62,178 nucleotides of DNA from Pseudomonadota bacterium (GTDB taxonomy: Bacteria; Pseudomonadota; Alphaproteobacteria; Rhizobiales; Methylopilaceae). The DNA lies in the NCBI GenBank assembly GCA_023388965.1, contig JAEWFF010000058.1, forward strand, positions 1-62,178, written 5' to 3'. Under the pieces are notes generated by a model. The model worked only from the letters and a program-made list of their open reading frames with translations, did not search any database and was not told the origin of the DNA. This document shows, one piece after another, positions 22,075-29,875 of the stretch (its first letter is position 1; each line of letters starts with the position of its first letter). Position numbers and translations under genes: made by a program.

Positions 22075-23130
22075 ATGAACATCGCCGCCCCCATCGACAC
22101 CGATCCCCGCTGGCAGGCCGTTTGCGCGCGCGATCCCGCCATGGACGGCCGCTTCTTCTTCGCGGTGCGCTCGACGGGCATCTATTGCCGCCCCTCCTGC
22201 CCCACCCGGCGGCCTTCGCCGGCCAATGTCGCCTTCTACGCCTCGGCGCGGCAGGCCGAGGGGGCGGGCTTCCGCGCCTGCCGCAAATGCCATCCCGACC
22301 GGCCCGAAACCTGGCGTCAGAGCGCCGAGATCATTGCCGATATCTGCCGCGCGATCGAAGCGAGCGGCACGATTCCGCCGCTCGATGCGCTGGCGCGCAA
22401 AGCGGGCTTCAGCACGCATCATTTCCACCGCCTGTTCAAGGACACGACCGGCGTGACGCCGCGTCAATACGCTCTGGCGCGCCGCGCCGAACGGGTGCGC
22501 GAAAGCCTCGGCAGCGGCGCGAGCATAACGCAGACCATTCACGAGACGGGCTATTCGTCGTCCAGCCGCTTCTATGCGGGTACGGACCGGATGCTCGGCA
22601 TGACACCCGGCACCTACAAATCGGGCGGAAAAGACATGAAGATTGCCTATGCCATCGGCGACAGTTCACTTGGAAAAATCCTCGTCGCGACCACGGAGCG
22701 CGGCATCTGCGCCATCTATCTGGACGACAGCGCCGACAGCCTCGTCGCGGAATTGCATCGCCGCTTTCCCAAGGCCGACATCGCACCGGCGGACCGCGAT
22801 TTTACGGAGACGGTCGAGCGCGTCGTCGCCTTTGCCGAGAATCCCGGGCGCGGGATCGATCTGCCGCTCGATCTGCAGGGAACGGCGTTCCAGCAGCGCG
22901 TCTGGAACGCGCTTCTGGCCATCCCGCCAGGCGAGACGGCGACCTATGGCGAGATCGCGCAAAGGATCGGCGCGCCGGATGCCGTGCGCGCCGTCGGTAC
23001 GGCTTGCGGCGCGAACCATGTCTCGCTCGTCGTTCCCTGCCACCGCGTCATCGGCAAGGACGGCAAACTGACCGGCTATCGCTGGGGCGTGGAGCGGAAG
23101 AAAAAGCTGCTGGAACGGGAGCGCGGCTAA
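22075..23130 (+). CDS. ada: bifunctional Ada: methylphosphotriester sensor and O6-methylguanine-DNA methyltransferase
   Basis: Ada repairs alkylated DNA and, once methylated, activates the adaptive response. The 351-residue protein is full length. The N-terminal zinc domain has Cys38, Cys42, Cys69 and Cys72, with Cys38 (STGIYCRPSCPTR) the methyl acceptor. An AraC-type helix-turn-helix follows (HHFHRLFKDTTGVTPRQYAL). The C-terminal methyltransferase domain carries VVPCHRVIGKDG, with the active Cys near residue 322. The chosen ATG matches family starts; the open frame upstream runs through the tRNA-Leu gene. No classical Ada box was recognised in the 220 bases upstream. The 3' end overlaps the convergent DUF2442 gene by a few bases. 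Confidence 0.95.
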   Translation: MNIAAPIDTDPRWQAVCARDPAMDGRFFFAVRSTGIYCRPSCPTRRPSPANVAFYASARQAEGAGFRACRKCHPDRPETWRQSAEIIADICRAIEASGTIPPLDALARKAGFSTHHFHRLFKDTTGVTPRQYALARRAERVRESLGSGASITQTIHETGYSSSSRFYAGTDRMLGMTPGTYKSGGKDMKIAYAIGDSSLGKILVATTERGICAIYLDDSADSLVAELHRRFPKADIAPADRDFTETVERVVAFAENPGRGIDLPLDLQGTAFQQRVWNALLAIPPGETATYGEIAQRIGAPDAVRAVGTACGANHVSLVVPCHRVIGKDGKLTGYRWGVERKKKLLERERG

Positions 23131-23369
23131 CTCAGCCGGAGAAGCCCGGCGACGGAAATATCCTCGTCGATATCAGGCCAATGAATTCCCTGCCCGCGAC
23201 CTATCAGGCGCCAGTGGTTCAACTGGGCGGCATCGGCATTCAGGAGCCGGGGAAACCATGCAAGCGGCGCTTTAATCTCGCGCCCGTCGGCCAATACAAT
23301 GTGAAGCGCGGAATCCGTGATCTGCACATCCACCGCCGTGGGGTCGACCTTAATGTCCAAAGTGGTCAT
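23127..23369 (-). CDS. DUF2442 protein (putative antitoxin)
   Basis: This is an 80-residue DUF2442 protein. The conserved pattern is visible in LHIVLADGREIKAPLAWFPR followed by the acidic-aromatic GIHWPDIDEDISVAGLL. DUF2442 genes are commonly found beside DUF4160 genes, and the pair is predicted to be a toxin-antitoxin module with DUF2442 as antitoxin. The start overlaps the end of the DUF4160 gene by 20 bases, so the two are translated together. The stop codon overlaps that of ada on the other strand. Toxin-antitoxin function is inferred only from family and context. Confidence 0.85.
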   Translation of the reverse strand: MTTLDIKVDPTAVDVQITDSALHIVLADGREIKAPLAWFPRLLNADAAQLNHWRLIGRGQGIHWPDIDEDISVAGLLRLS

Positions 23370-23586
23370 TCCACGCCTCCACGAAACGAACCCTGTGCTC
23401 CAGAACCATGTCGCGCAGCCTGGTCAATTCATGGCTCCGGAAACCGTGTGACTCGGCCAGATCGACCGGATCGAGCCAGAATTTGGCGGCTTCATCCCTG
23501 CTTTCAACATGAATATGCGGAGGCTCGTTCCCTTCGTTACTATAGAAGAAAAAGCGATACCCGTCGATACGAAGCACGGTCGGCAA
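23350..23586 (-). CDS. DUF4160 protein (putative toxin), TTG start
   Basis: This is a 78-residue DUF4160 protein whose sequence reads PTVLRIDGYRFFFYSNEGNE and then PPHIHVESRDEAAKFWL, the family hallmark (a Glu-Pro-Pro-His-Ile-His motif). Family members usually begin MPTVLRIDGYRF. The codon at that place here is TTG, preceded by a GGGGGG tract at normal spacing, so TTG is taken as the start; no ATG in this frame fits. It lies two bases after the stop of the oxidoreductase gene and overlaps the DUF2442 gene, so all three probably share a transcript. The pair resembles a small toxin-antitoxin system. Confidence 0.8.
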   Translation of the reverse strand: MPTVLRIDGYRFFFYSNEGNEPPHIHVESRDEAAKFWLDPVDLAESHGFRSHELTRLRDMVLEHRVRFVEAWNDHFGH

Positions 23587-23588
23587 TT

Positions 23589-24413
23589 TTACCCCCCATA
23601 CCTCTCCGTCCTGATCGTCCGTTCGGCGAGTCCCGCATCCATACATGCGCGCGCGGCGGCATCGACGAACGGGTTCGAGCCGCAGATATAGACGCGCTTG
23701 GGCGGCGCGGGGAACTGGTCCACGGCCTGAAGCACCATGCCGGAATCGATCCGGCGGCGCGCCACGCCTTCGCGCTCTCCCGGATCGCGCGTCAGCGTCA
23801 ATACGAGATCGAAACCGTCGCGGCGTCCGTGCATCTCGAGAAATTCGTCGCGGAAGATCACATCGTCCCATGTCCGCACGGAATAGAGCAGCGCCATCGG
23901 AACAGCGCGGTCGGACGCCGCGCGATGGCGCGCCATGCTGGCCAGCGGCACGACGCCGGAGCCGCCGCCGATCAGAAGGACCGGCCCGCCCTCCTCCGCG
24001 TTCCAGATGAAATGGCCGCCCAGCGGCCCGCGCAGTTCGAGCGTGTCGCCCGGCGCGGCGGTCATGTGGAAGAAGGGCGAGACCTCGCCGCCCTCGAGTT
24101 CCTCGATACACAGTTCGAGGCGGTCCGGCCCCATTTCGGGGGCAGAGGCGATCGAATAGCCGCGCCGGACCTGATTGCCGTCCGGCCCGGTCAGGCACAC
24201 ATCGATATGCTGGCCGGCCTCGTACATGAACGGTTCGTCCAGCTTCAGGAAGAAGCTGCGGGTGCGCGCGGTCCGGCGCTCGATCTTCTCGATCCTCGCC
24301 TTCTGCCAGCGTAGCGGTTGAAGTGCCTGCACTATGGGTCGCCCGTCTTGTTCGGTCTGTCCGGAATTCGTCACGGGCGTGATAGCGGCGCCTTTCCCAA
24401 AAGCCCAGATCAT
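23589..24413 (-). CDS. FAD-binding oxidoreductase, ferredoxin-NADP reductase type
   Basis: This is a 274-residue two-domain reductase. The FAD domain has RRGYSIASAPEMG, the RxYS-type flavin motif, and the nucleotide-binding domain has LLIGGGSGVVPLASMARH and YICGSNPFVDA. There is no ferredoxin or haem domain, so it is a stand-alone reductase of the type often encoded beside molybdopterin-dependent sulfite-oxidase-like enzymes. No such partner is present here. The N-terminal 30 residues are weakly conserved, so the true start could be further in. The divergent cupredoxin-like gene begins about 50 bases away, which suggests a shared control region. Confidence 0.8.
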   Translation of the reverse strand: MIWAFGKGAAITPVTNSGQTEQDGRPIVQALQPLRWQKARIEKIERRTARTRSFFLKLDEPFMYEAGQHIDVCLTGPDGNQVRRGYSIASAPEMGPDRLELCIEELEGGEVSPFFHMTAAPGDTLELRGPLGGHFIWNAEEGGPVLLIGGGSGVVPLASMARHRAASDRAVPMALLYSVRTWDDVIFRDEFLEMHGRRDGFDLVLTLTRDPGEREGVARRRIDSGMVLQAVDQFPAPPKRVYICGSNPFVDAAARACMDAGLAERTIRTERYGG

Positions 24414-24466
24414 CTTTTCGTGGACCTGCCATGGCCGGACCCGGCCTTGCCCGCTATGTCTCGCCG

Positions 24467-25675
24467 ATGGACCTGAACCGCCGCATTTTCATCGCCGGGA
24501 CAGCCGCCCTTCTGGCGGTGCCGCCGGCGCGCGCCGGTGCCGGCCCGCTCCATCTGCGCGCGGCGGACGCCGAACTCGCGCTGGGCGGGATTGGCATCCG
24601 CACCGCCGTCTTCAACGACCTCGCTGCGGCGCCTTTGATCGAGGCGCGACGTGGCGAGCCGCTCACCCTTGCCGTCGAAAATACGCTCGCCGTACCGTTC
24701 CGCTTCCAGCCTCACGGTCTGCGCGGACAGGCCGTGACGGGCCATAAGGAGCCGATCGCGCCGGGCGAAATGCGCGAGATCGTGCTGACGCCGCCCGATG
24801 CCGGGACATTCGTCTACCGAGCCGCGGCGGAGGGTTCGGACCCTATGCCCCTTCTGTCCGGCCCCCTTCTGGTGAGCGCCGACGAGCCGCCAGTCGCGCA
24901 TCGCGAAGTGCTGATCGCCATCAATACGCTGATCGTGCCGGACAACGATCCCGCAAAACCGGCGCACAGACAGCTCGCCGTCAACGGTTCGGAGCGGCTC
25001 GATCTCTCCGCCCGCCCCGGCGAGCGGCTGCGCCTGCGCATTATCAACCTGTCGCGCGAGATGATCGCGGGCGCGGCGCTGCCGCACGGCGCGGTCTGCA
25101 TCGCGGTGGACGGCCAGCCCTGCGAACCTTTCCCGCCGCTTGAGGACAAGGTGTTTCTGCCGCCGCTCGGCCGCGCCGATCTCGTGCTCGGCATTCCGTC
25201 CGATGCCCGCGACACGCTCACCATCCGCGACGCACTCGATCCGGACATTGTCCTCGCCAATATTGCAATTACAGGCGAAACGGTGGCGGAGCGCTATCTC
25301 GCGCCCGGACTTCCCGCCAATCCGGCCCTGCCGAAGCAGATTCCATTCGAGGCGGCTGTGCGTGCAAAATGGAGCGCGGACGACGACGCCCCGCCCGATC
25401 CGCTGTTGCGTGCCGCAACAGGCGAAAGCGTGGTATTGACGCTCAGTCCGGCGCAGGATCTGCGCGCGCTTCTGATCGAGGGGCATTCCGCGCGCGTGCT
25501 CGACGGGCTGGACGATGGCTGGAAAGGCTGGTGGGTCGATACGCATCTGATCCACCCGGACGAGACGGCGCGCCTTGCCTTCACGGCCGGACCGCCGGGC
25601 CGCTACACGCTCGAGCTTCTGCCGCTGGACGGAACCGCCGCCGCGCCGCAGCGTACCTTCATCGAGATCAGCTGA
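24467..25675 (+). CDS. multicopper-oxidase-fold protein lacking copper ligands (SufI/FtsP-like)
   Basis: This 402-residue exported protein has a twin-arginine-type signal (LNRRIFIAGTAALLAVPPA, about residues 3-21). Three cupredoxin-like domains follow, with multicopper-oxidase landmarks such as RFQPHGLRGQAVTG and GTFVYRAAAEGSDP. The copper ligands are missing: where the family has HWHG, WYHSH, HPxHLHGH and HCHxxxH, this protein has QPHG, VYRAAA, LLIEGHSARV and no C-terminal His cluster. It is therefore probably a structural protein like SufI/FtsP or a redox-inactive relative, not an oxidase. The ATG before the signal peptide was preferred over one twelve codons upstream. Its end overlaps the convergent nnr gene by eight bases. 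Confidence 0.75.
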   Translation: MDLNRRIFIAGTAALLAVPPARAGAGPLHLRAADAELALGGIGIRTAVFNDLAAAPLIEARRGEPLTLAVENTLAVPFRFQPHGLRGQAVTGHKEPIAPGEMREIVLTPPDAGTFVYRAAAEGSDPMPLLSGPLLVSADEPPVAHREVLIAINTLIVPDNDPAKPAHRQLAVNGSERLDLSARPGERLRLRIINLSREMIAGAALPHGAVCIAVDGQPCEPFPPLEDKVFLPPLGRADLVLGIPSDARDTLTIRDALDPDIVLANIAITGETVAERYLAPGLPANPALPKQIPFEAAVRAKWSADDDAPPDPLLRAATGESVVLTLSPAQDLRALLIEGHSARVLDGLDDGWKGWWVDTHLIHPDETARLAFTAGPPGRYTLELLPLDGTAAAPQRTFIEIS

Positions 25676-27143
25676 GAAGCAGCCGCCGCAGAACGGGCCG
25701 CAGCGCCTCCGGCAGATCGCCCGAGGACAGGCCCGGCCCCGCCTCGCTGCCGCATTCGCCGTGCATCCACACGCCCGCGCAGGCGGCCTCGAAAGCCGGC
25801 ATGCCCTGCGCGACGAGCCCCGTGACGATGCCCGCAAGCACATCGCCCGATCCGGCCGTCGCCAGCCAGGGCGGCGCATTGTCGGAGATCGCGAGGCGGC
25901 CGTCCGGCGCGGCGATGACGGTGTCGGCGCCCTTCAGCACGACAATCGCGCGCGAAATGTCCGCCGCGCGGCGCGCGCGTTCGAGTTTGGAGGGAATATC
26001 GGCGATCGCGCCGAACAGGCGCTTGAACTCGCCCGCATGCGGCGTCAGCACAACCGGCCGTTCCTGCGCGGCAATGGCTTCGAACAGAGCGCGCGGCAGC
26101 GTCTCGAAGCTCGTCAGCGCATCGGCGTCGAGCACGACGGCGCGCCCGCTTGCCAGAGCGACACGCGCGAGATCGCGCGTGCGCGCACCCATGCCGAGGC
26201 CGGGGCCGAGAAGCAGAACATTGCGCCGCTCGTCCTCCAGAAGCGCCGCATAATCCTCGATTTCTTCCATTGTACGCACGATGACGGAATCGAGCGTCGT
26301 CTGGTAGATCGCCCGTACATCGGGGCTGACCGCAACCGTCACGACCCCTGCCCCGGTGCGGATGGCAGCCCGCGCCGACATCCGCGCCGCACCCGTCATT
26401 TCGGACCCGCCGACGATCAGCGCATGGCCGCGTGCATATTTATGGCTTTCGAAATTCGGGCGCGGAAAAACGCCTTCCCAAAGCTCCGGCCGGTTGTGAC
26501 AGGCGGCGGGTTTGATCCGCTCCAGCACGGACGCGGGAATGCCGATCTGGGCGAGATGCACCGCGCCGCAGAGCGCGCGGCCGGGAAACAGCAGATGGCC
26601 GGATTTCAGGCGGAAGAAGGTGACGGTTTCGGCGGCTTTCACTGCCGCGCCGCGCACGGTACCGCTGTCGCCATCGACGCCCGAGGGAATATCGACCGCG
26701 AGCACCGGCTTGCCGGCGGCGTTGACGGCGTTCACCGCAGCCGCGGCCTCGCCGTCGAGCGGGCGCGTCAGGCCGGTGCCGAACAGCGCGTCCACGATGA
26801 CGCCGCATCCGGGAATGAGAGACGGATCGAAGCCGCGCACCTCGCCCTTCCAGCGCGCTGCGGCGAGCGCCGCATCGCCCGTGAGCGCCGCCCGCTCGCC
26901 GATCAGCGCCAGCCGGATATCGTAACCGCGCTCGGTGAGCAGGCGCGCGGCGACAAACCCATCGCCGCCATTATTGCCCGGCCCGCAGAGGATCAGCACC
27001 GGCCCCGGCGCCGGGGCCATGGCGGCGGCGCGCTCGGCCACCGCCGCCCCCGCCGCTTCCATCAGGTCGATGCCCGGCACGCCTCCGGCAATGGCGGCCG
27101 CGTCCGCCGCCCGCATCTCGGCATTGGTAAGGATTTCGATCAT
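25668..27143 (-). CDS. nnr: bifunctional NAD(P)HX epimerase and ADP/ATP-dependent dehydratase
   Basis: This enzyme repairs hydrated NADH and NADPH. The N-terminal epimerase domain (about residues 1-210) carries LCGPGNNGGDGFVAARLL and VDALFGTGLTRPL. The C-terminal dehydratase domain (ribokinase-like) carries VLTPHAGEFKRLFG and ATAGSGDVLAGIVTGL. Both active sites look intact. At 491 residues it has the usual length of the YjeF fusion. The start MIEILTNAEMR was preferred over one four codons upstream. It is oriented away from the glnB promoter region. Confidence 0.95.
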   Translation of the reverse strand: MIEILTNAEMRAADAAAIAGGVPGIDLMEAAGAAVAERAAAMAPAPGPVLILCGPGNNGGDGFVAARLLTERGYDIRLALIGERAALTGDAALAAARWKGEVRGFDPSLIPGCGVIVDALFGTGLTRPLDGEAAAAVNAVNAAGKPVLAVDIPSGVDGDSGTVRGAAVKAAETVTFFRLKSGHLLFPGRALCGAVHLAQIGIPASVLERIKPAACHNRPELWEGVFPRPNFESHKYARGHALIVGGSEMTGAARMSARAAIRTGAGVVTVAVSPDVRAIYQTTLDSVIVRTMEEIEDYAALLEDERRNVLLLGPGLGMGARTRDLARVALASGRAVVLDADALTSFETLPRALFEAIAAQERPVVLTPHAGEFKRLFGAIADIPSKLERARRAADISRAIVVLKGADTVIAAPDGRLAISDNAPPWLATAGSGDVLAGIVTGLVAQGMPAFEAACAGVWMHGECGSEAGPGLSSGDLPEALRPVLRRLLLS

Positions 27144-27223
27144 GTTTCGAGACAAGCATCGTCCCGCGGATTTGCCAATCAGGGCTCCTGCTTAATGACG
27201 GGGCAGAAGCTGGCGTCAAAATA

Positions 27224-27237
27224 GGCAGAATTCTGCC
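27224..27237. promoter_or_regulatory. perfect palindrome GGCAGAATTCTGCC
   Basis: This is a fourteen-base perfect palindrome in the gap between nnr and glnB. A half-like copy, GGGCAGAA, lies about 20 bases to the left. It stands about 85 bases upstream of nnr and 108 bases upstream of the proposed sigma-54 element, a typical position for an upstream regulator. It does not fit the NtrC consensus TGCACY-N5-GGTGCA, so the binder is unknown. Confidence 0.4.
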
Positions 27238-27344
27238 CATCAAAGAGGCAAACGCCGCGATTTTGCGCTAGTTTCCCCTGCTGCCAGAGAAAGTAACGGG
27301 ATGCGAGTGCGCGGTTTCCCCGGCGTTTCCGCCCTGCTCGGCTC

Positions 27345-27360
27345 TGGCACGATTGCTGCT
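27345..27360 (+). promoter_or_regulatory. sigma-54 (RpoN) promoter of glnBA
   Basis: TGGCACGATTGCTGCT fits the -24/-12 consensus TGGCACG-N4-TTGCW with one mismatch, and the key GG and GC pairs are exactly ten bases apart. Transcription would start about 12 bases past the GC, leaving a leader of roughly 35 bases that contains the glnB ribosome-binding site TAAGGAGAAC. RpoN control of glnBA by nitrogen status is established in rhizobia; the site here is read from sequence only. Confidence 0.7.
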
Positions 27361-27408
27361 TTTAGCCGGACGGTCGATCCGGAGGACTTAAGGAGAACAG
27401 GAACGGAC

Positions 27409-27747
27409 ATGAAGAAGATCGAGGCCGTCATCAAGCCCTTCAAGCTCGACGAGGTGAAGGAAGCGCTGCAGCAGGTGGGCGTGCAAGGCATCACGGTGAT
27501 CGAGGCCAAGGGCTTCGGCCGCCAGAAGGGCCACACCGAACTGTATCGCGGCGCCGAATATGTCGTCGATTTCCTGCCGAAGGTGAAGATCGAGGTCGTC
27601 ATCACCGACGACATGGTCGAGGCCGCCATCGACGCCATCCGCAAGGCGGCGCAGACCGGCCGCATCGGCGACGGCAAGATCTTCGTCTCCTCGATCGAAG
27701 ACGTCATCCGCATCCGCACCGGCGAAACCGGCGCCGACGCAATCTGA
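27409..27747 (+). CDS. glnB: nitrogen regulatory protein P-II
   Basis: GlnB signals 2-oxoglutarate, ATP/ADP and glutamine status to GlnE, NtrB and other targets. The 112-residue protein matches the family end to end, including the T-loop Tyr51 (GHTELYRGAEYVVDFLPK) that is uridylylated by GlnD, and the C-terminal GDGKIFVSSIEDVIRIRTGE. The start MKKIEAVIKPF follows AAGGAGAA; the longer upstream frame is leader and contains the sigma-54 promoter. It is followed after 61 bases by glnA, the classic alphaproteobacterial glnBA operon. Confidence 0.98.
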   Translation: MKKIEAVIKPFKLDEVKEALQQVGVQGITVIEAKGFGRQKGHTELYRGAEYVVDFLPKVKIEVVITDDMVEAAIDAIRKAAQTGRIGDGKIFVSSIEDVIRIRTGETGADAI

Positions 27748-27808
27748 ACTTCCGATATCTGCGGCCACGCCGCGCGCTCACATACCGACCTGACAGGGGA
27801 ACCGACAC

Positions 27809-29224
27809 ATGGCACTGAAGACTGGCAAGGATGTCCTGAAGTTCATCGCGGACAACGACATCAAATATGTCGATCTGCGCTTCACGGACATCAAGGGCAA
27901 GTGGCAGCACGTCACCTTCGACCTGGCGCTCGTCGACGACGAATTCTTCGCCGAAGGCCAGATGTTCGACGGCTCCTCGATTGCCGGCTGGAAGGCCATC
28001 AACGAGTCCGACATGCTGCTGATGCCGGTTCCGGAAACCGCGCAGATCGACCCGTTCTACGCGGCGCCGACGCTGTCGATCGTCTGCAACGTGCTCGAGC
28101 CCGCCACCGGCGAGCCCTATTCGCGCGATCCGCGCAGCATCGCGCTTAAGGCCGAGGCGTTCGTGAAATCGAGCGGCGTGGGCGATACGATCTCGGTCGG
28201 CCCCGAGGCTGAATTCTTCATCTTCGACGACGTGAAGTTTTCCGCGACGCCCTACAATACCGGCTTCAGGCTCGATCAGGTCGAACTGCCCTACAATTCC
28301 GATAGCGATTACGAGAGCGGCAATCTCGGCTACCGCGTTCCGACCAAGGGCGGCTATTTCCCCGTCCCGCCGGTCGACAGCGGCCAGGACATCCGCAGCG
28401 AAATGCTCGCCGCCATCGCCGCCATGGGCGTCAAGGTCGAAAAGCACCATCACGAAGTCGCCTCCGCGCAGCACGAACTCGGCATGAAGTTCGACACGCT
28501 GACGCTCATGGCCGACCAGATGATGATCTATAAGTACTGCATCCACTCGGTCGCGCATTCGTTCGGCAAATCGGCGACCTTCATGCCCAAGCCCGTCTAT
28601 GGCGACAACGGTTCGGGCATGCACTGCCATCAGTCGATCTGGAAGGGCGGCAAGCCGATCTTCGCCGGCGACAAATATGCCGGCCTGTCGCAGGAATGCC
28701 TCTGGTATATCGGCGGCATCATCAAGCACGCAAAGGCGGTCAACGCCTTCACCAACCCATCGACCAATTCCTACAAGCGCCTGGTTCCGGGCTTCGAGGC
28801 TCCCGTCCTGCTCGCCTATTCCGCGCGCAACCGCTCGGCCTCGTGCCGCATTCCGTGGACCAATTCGCCGAAGGCCAAACGCGTCGAGGTCCGCTTCCCC
28901 GATCCGACGGCAAACCCCTATCTGGCGTTCGCCGCGCTGACCATGGCGGGCATGGACGGCATCCTGAACAAGATCGACCCCGGCCCGGCCATGGACAAGG
29001 ATCTGTACGATCTGCCGCCGGCGGAGCTGAAGGAAATTCCGACCGTCTCGGCCTCGCTGCGCGAGGCGCTGGAAAACCTCGACAGGGATCGCGGCTTCCT
29101 GAAGGCCGGCGGCGTCTTCACCGACGATTTCATCGACGCCTTCATCGAGGTGAAGATGCAGGAAGTCATCCGTTTCGAGCACACTCCGCACCCGGTCGAG
29201 TTCGACATGTATTATTCGCTCTGA
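27809..29224 (+). CDS. glnA: glutamine synthetase, type I
   Basis: GlnA makes glutamine from glutamate, ammonia and ATP as a dodecamer. The 471-residue protein has the active-site motifs FDGSSIAGWKAINESDM, PEAEFFIFDDVKFS and NGSGMHCHQSIWKGGKP. It also has Tyr400 (MDKDLYDLPPAEL), the adenylylation site equivalent to Tyr397 of the enteric enzyme, so activity is probably controlled by GlnE under GlnB. The sequence is typical GSI-beta. It is the second gene after the sigma-54 promoter and is followed by a strong terminator. Confidence 0.98.
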   Translation: MALKTGKDVLKFIADNDIKYVDLRFTDIKGKWQHVTFDLALVDDEFFAEGQMFDGSSIAGWKAINESDMLLMPVPETAQIDPFYAAPTLSIVCNVLEPATGEPYSRDPRSIALKAEAFVKSSGVGDTISVGPEAEFFIFDDVKFSATPYNTGFRLDQVELPYNSDSDYESGNLGYRVPTKGGYFPVPPVDSGQDIRSEMLAAIAAMGVKVEKHHHEVASAQHELGMKFDTLTLMADQMMIYKYCIHSVAHSFGKSATFMPKPVYGDNGSGMHCHQSIWKGGKPIFAGDKYAGLSQECLWYIGGIIKHAKAVNAFTNPSTNSYKRLVPGFEAPVLLAYSARNRSASCRIPWTNSPKAKRVEVRFPDPTANPYLAFAALTMAGMDGILNKIDPGPAMDKDLYDLPPAELKEIPTVSASLREALENLDRDRGFLKAGGVFTDDFIDAFIEVKMQEVIRFEHTPHPVEFDMYYSL

Positions 29225-29247
29225 ACCCTCCGGAGCGAATGCAGCGG

Positions 29248-29276
29248 AAAGGCCGGACCGTGCGTCCGGCCTTTTT
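29248..29276 (+). terminator. Rho-independent terminator after glnA
   Basis: The eleven-base arms AAAGGCCGGAC and GTCCGGCCTTT pair around a five-base loop and are followed by further T residues. It starts 23 bases after the glnA stop codon. Confidence 0.9.
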
Positions 29277-29465
29277 CATGTCATCACACTTTATTGAAGC
29301 GGCGGAAAAGCGCCTGCCTTCAGCACTTAGTGACGATGTCCTCACTCCGGCGCGATCGCGTGCTTCTATTCGATTGACGAGCGTCGCAGTCTGCCGCAGA
29401 CTTCCCTCATCGTCTTCAGCGAAGGGAGGCTACAAAATTGAATCCCCCGCAGCAGAACAGCCCGT

Positions 29466-29494
29466 TTGACGGATCGCGCGACTGAAGCGATATC
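29466..29494 (+). promoter_or_regulatory. possible promoter of the candidate RNA
   Basis: The element is TTGACG, a 17-base spacer and GATATC. The -35 is close to consensus and the -10 is weak. Its distance to hairpin A would give a short unstructured 5' end. Confidence 0.35.
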
Positions 29495-29500
29495 TGCGAA

Positions 29501-29719
29501 CGGCACAACCAGACAATCCAAGACTTGCATGTAAGGACATAGCGGGCGCGGGCGGGATGGCTCCGCACGTTCTCTCCCGCAGCGTCGAGAGACAGTCCTT
29601 GCAAGACAGAGAATGACCTCTCACGGGTTCAACGTCGGTGCAGGGCACAGGCCCTCCGACAGCCCCAGCCCTGAACCCCAGGTCCAAGCGCCTCCGCAGC
29701 CCTGCTCCGGAGGCGTTTT
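29501..29719 (+). ncRNA. candidate structured non-coding RNA downstream of glnA
   Basis: The sequence folds into two independent hairpins and ends in a terminator. Hairpin A pairs CTTGCA (29524) with TGCAAG (29600), AGGAC with GTCCT, and GCGGG with CCCGC. Hairpin B pairs GACCT (29615) with AGGTC (29680), GGGTTCA with TGAACCC, GTCGG with CCGAC, and GGGC with GCCC. The terminator is CGCCTCCG/CGGAGGCG followed by TTTT. A promoter-like TTGACG, 17 bases, GATATC at 29466-29494 would start an RNA near 29501. The parts are visible in the sequence; that they form a transcript is inference. I do not recognise the family; 6S RNA or an alphaproteobacterial trans-acting RNA are possibilities. Confidence 0.5.
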
Positions 29720-29741
29720 GCTGTGCGATGCGGTGGCACCT

Positions 29742-29766
29742 CGCCATCCTCAGGAGATGAGGACGG
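29742..29766. repeat. dispersed repeat, family B (partial)
   Basis: The element reads CCATCCTCAGGAGATGAGGA, a short form of the CCATCCTTCGAG/CTCAGGATGA repeat seen complete at 30211. Confidence 0.5.
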
Positions 29767-29796
29767 GAAAGTAATGACACTGATGCGGCAGGATAT

Positions 29797-29855
29797 CCCC
29801 TCTCCCGTTTACGGGAGAGGCGGACTCGACCGCAAGGCCGATTGGGGTGAGGGTG
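29797..29855. repeat. dispersed palindromic repeat, family A
   Basis: The core CCTCTCCCGT-TT-ACGGGAGAGG is a perfect palindrome. It is followed by a second short hairpin region and GGGGTGAGGGTG, the typical end of the element. Confidence 0.75.
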
Positions 29856-29875
29856 TACGATCTTCCCGCATCCGC

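Noticed and set aside
22075..23130. Ada box upstream of ada
   Set aside because: No AAANNAAAGCGCA-like element was found in the 220 bases upstream, so autoregulation is not claimed from sequence.
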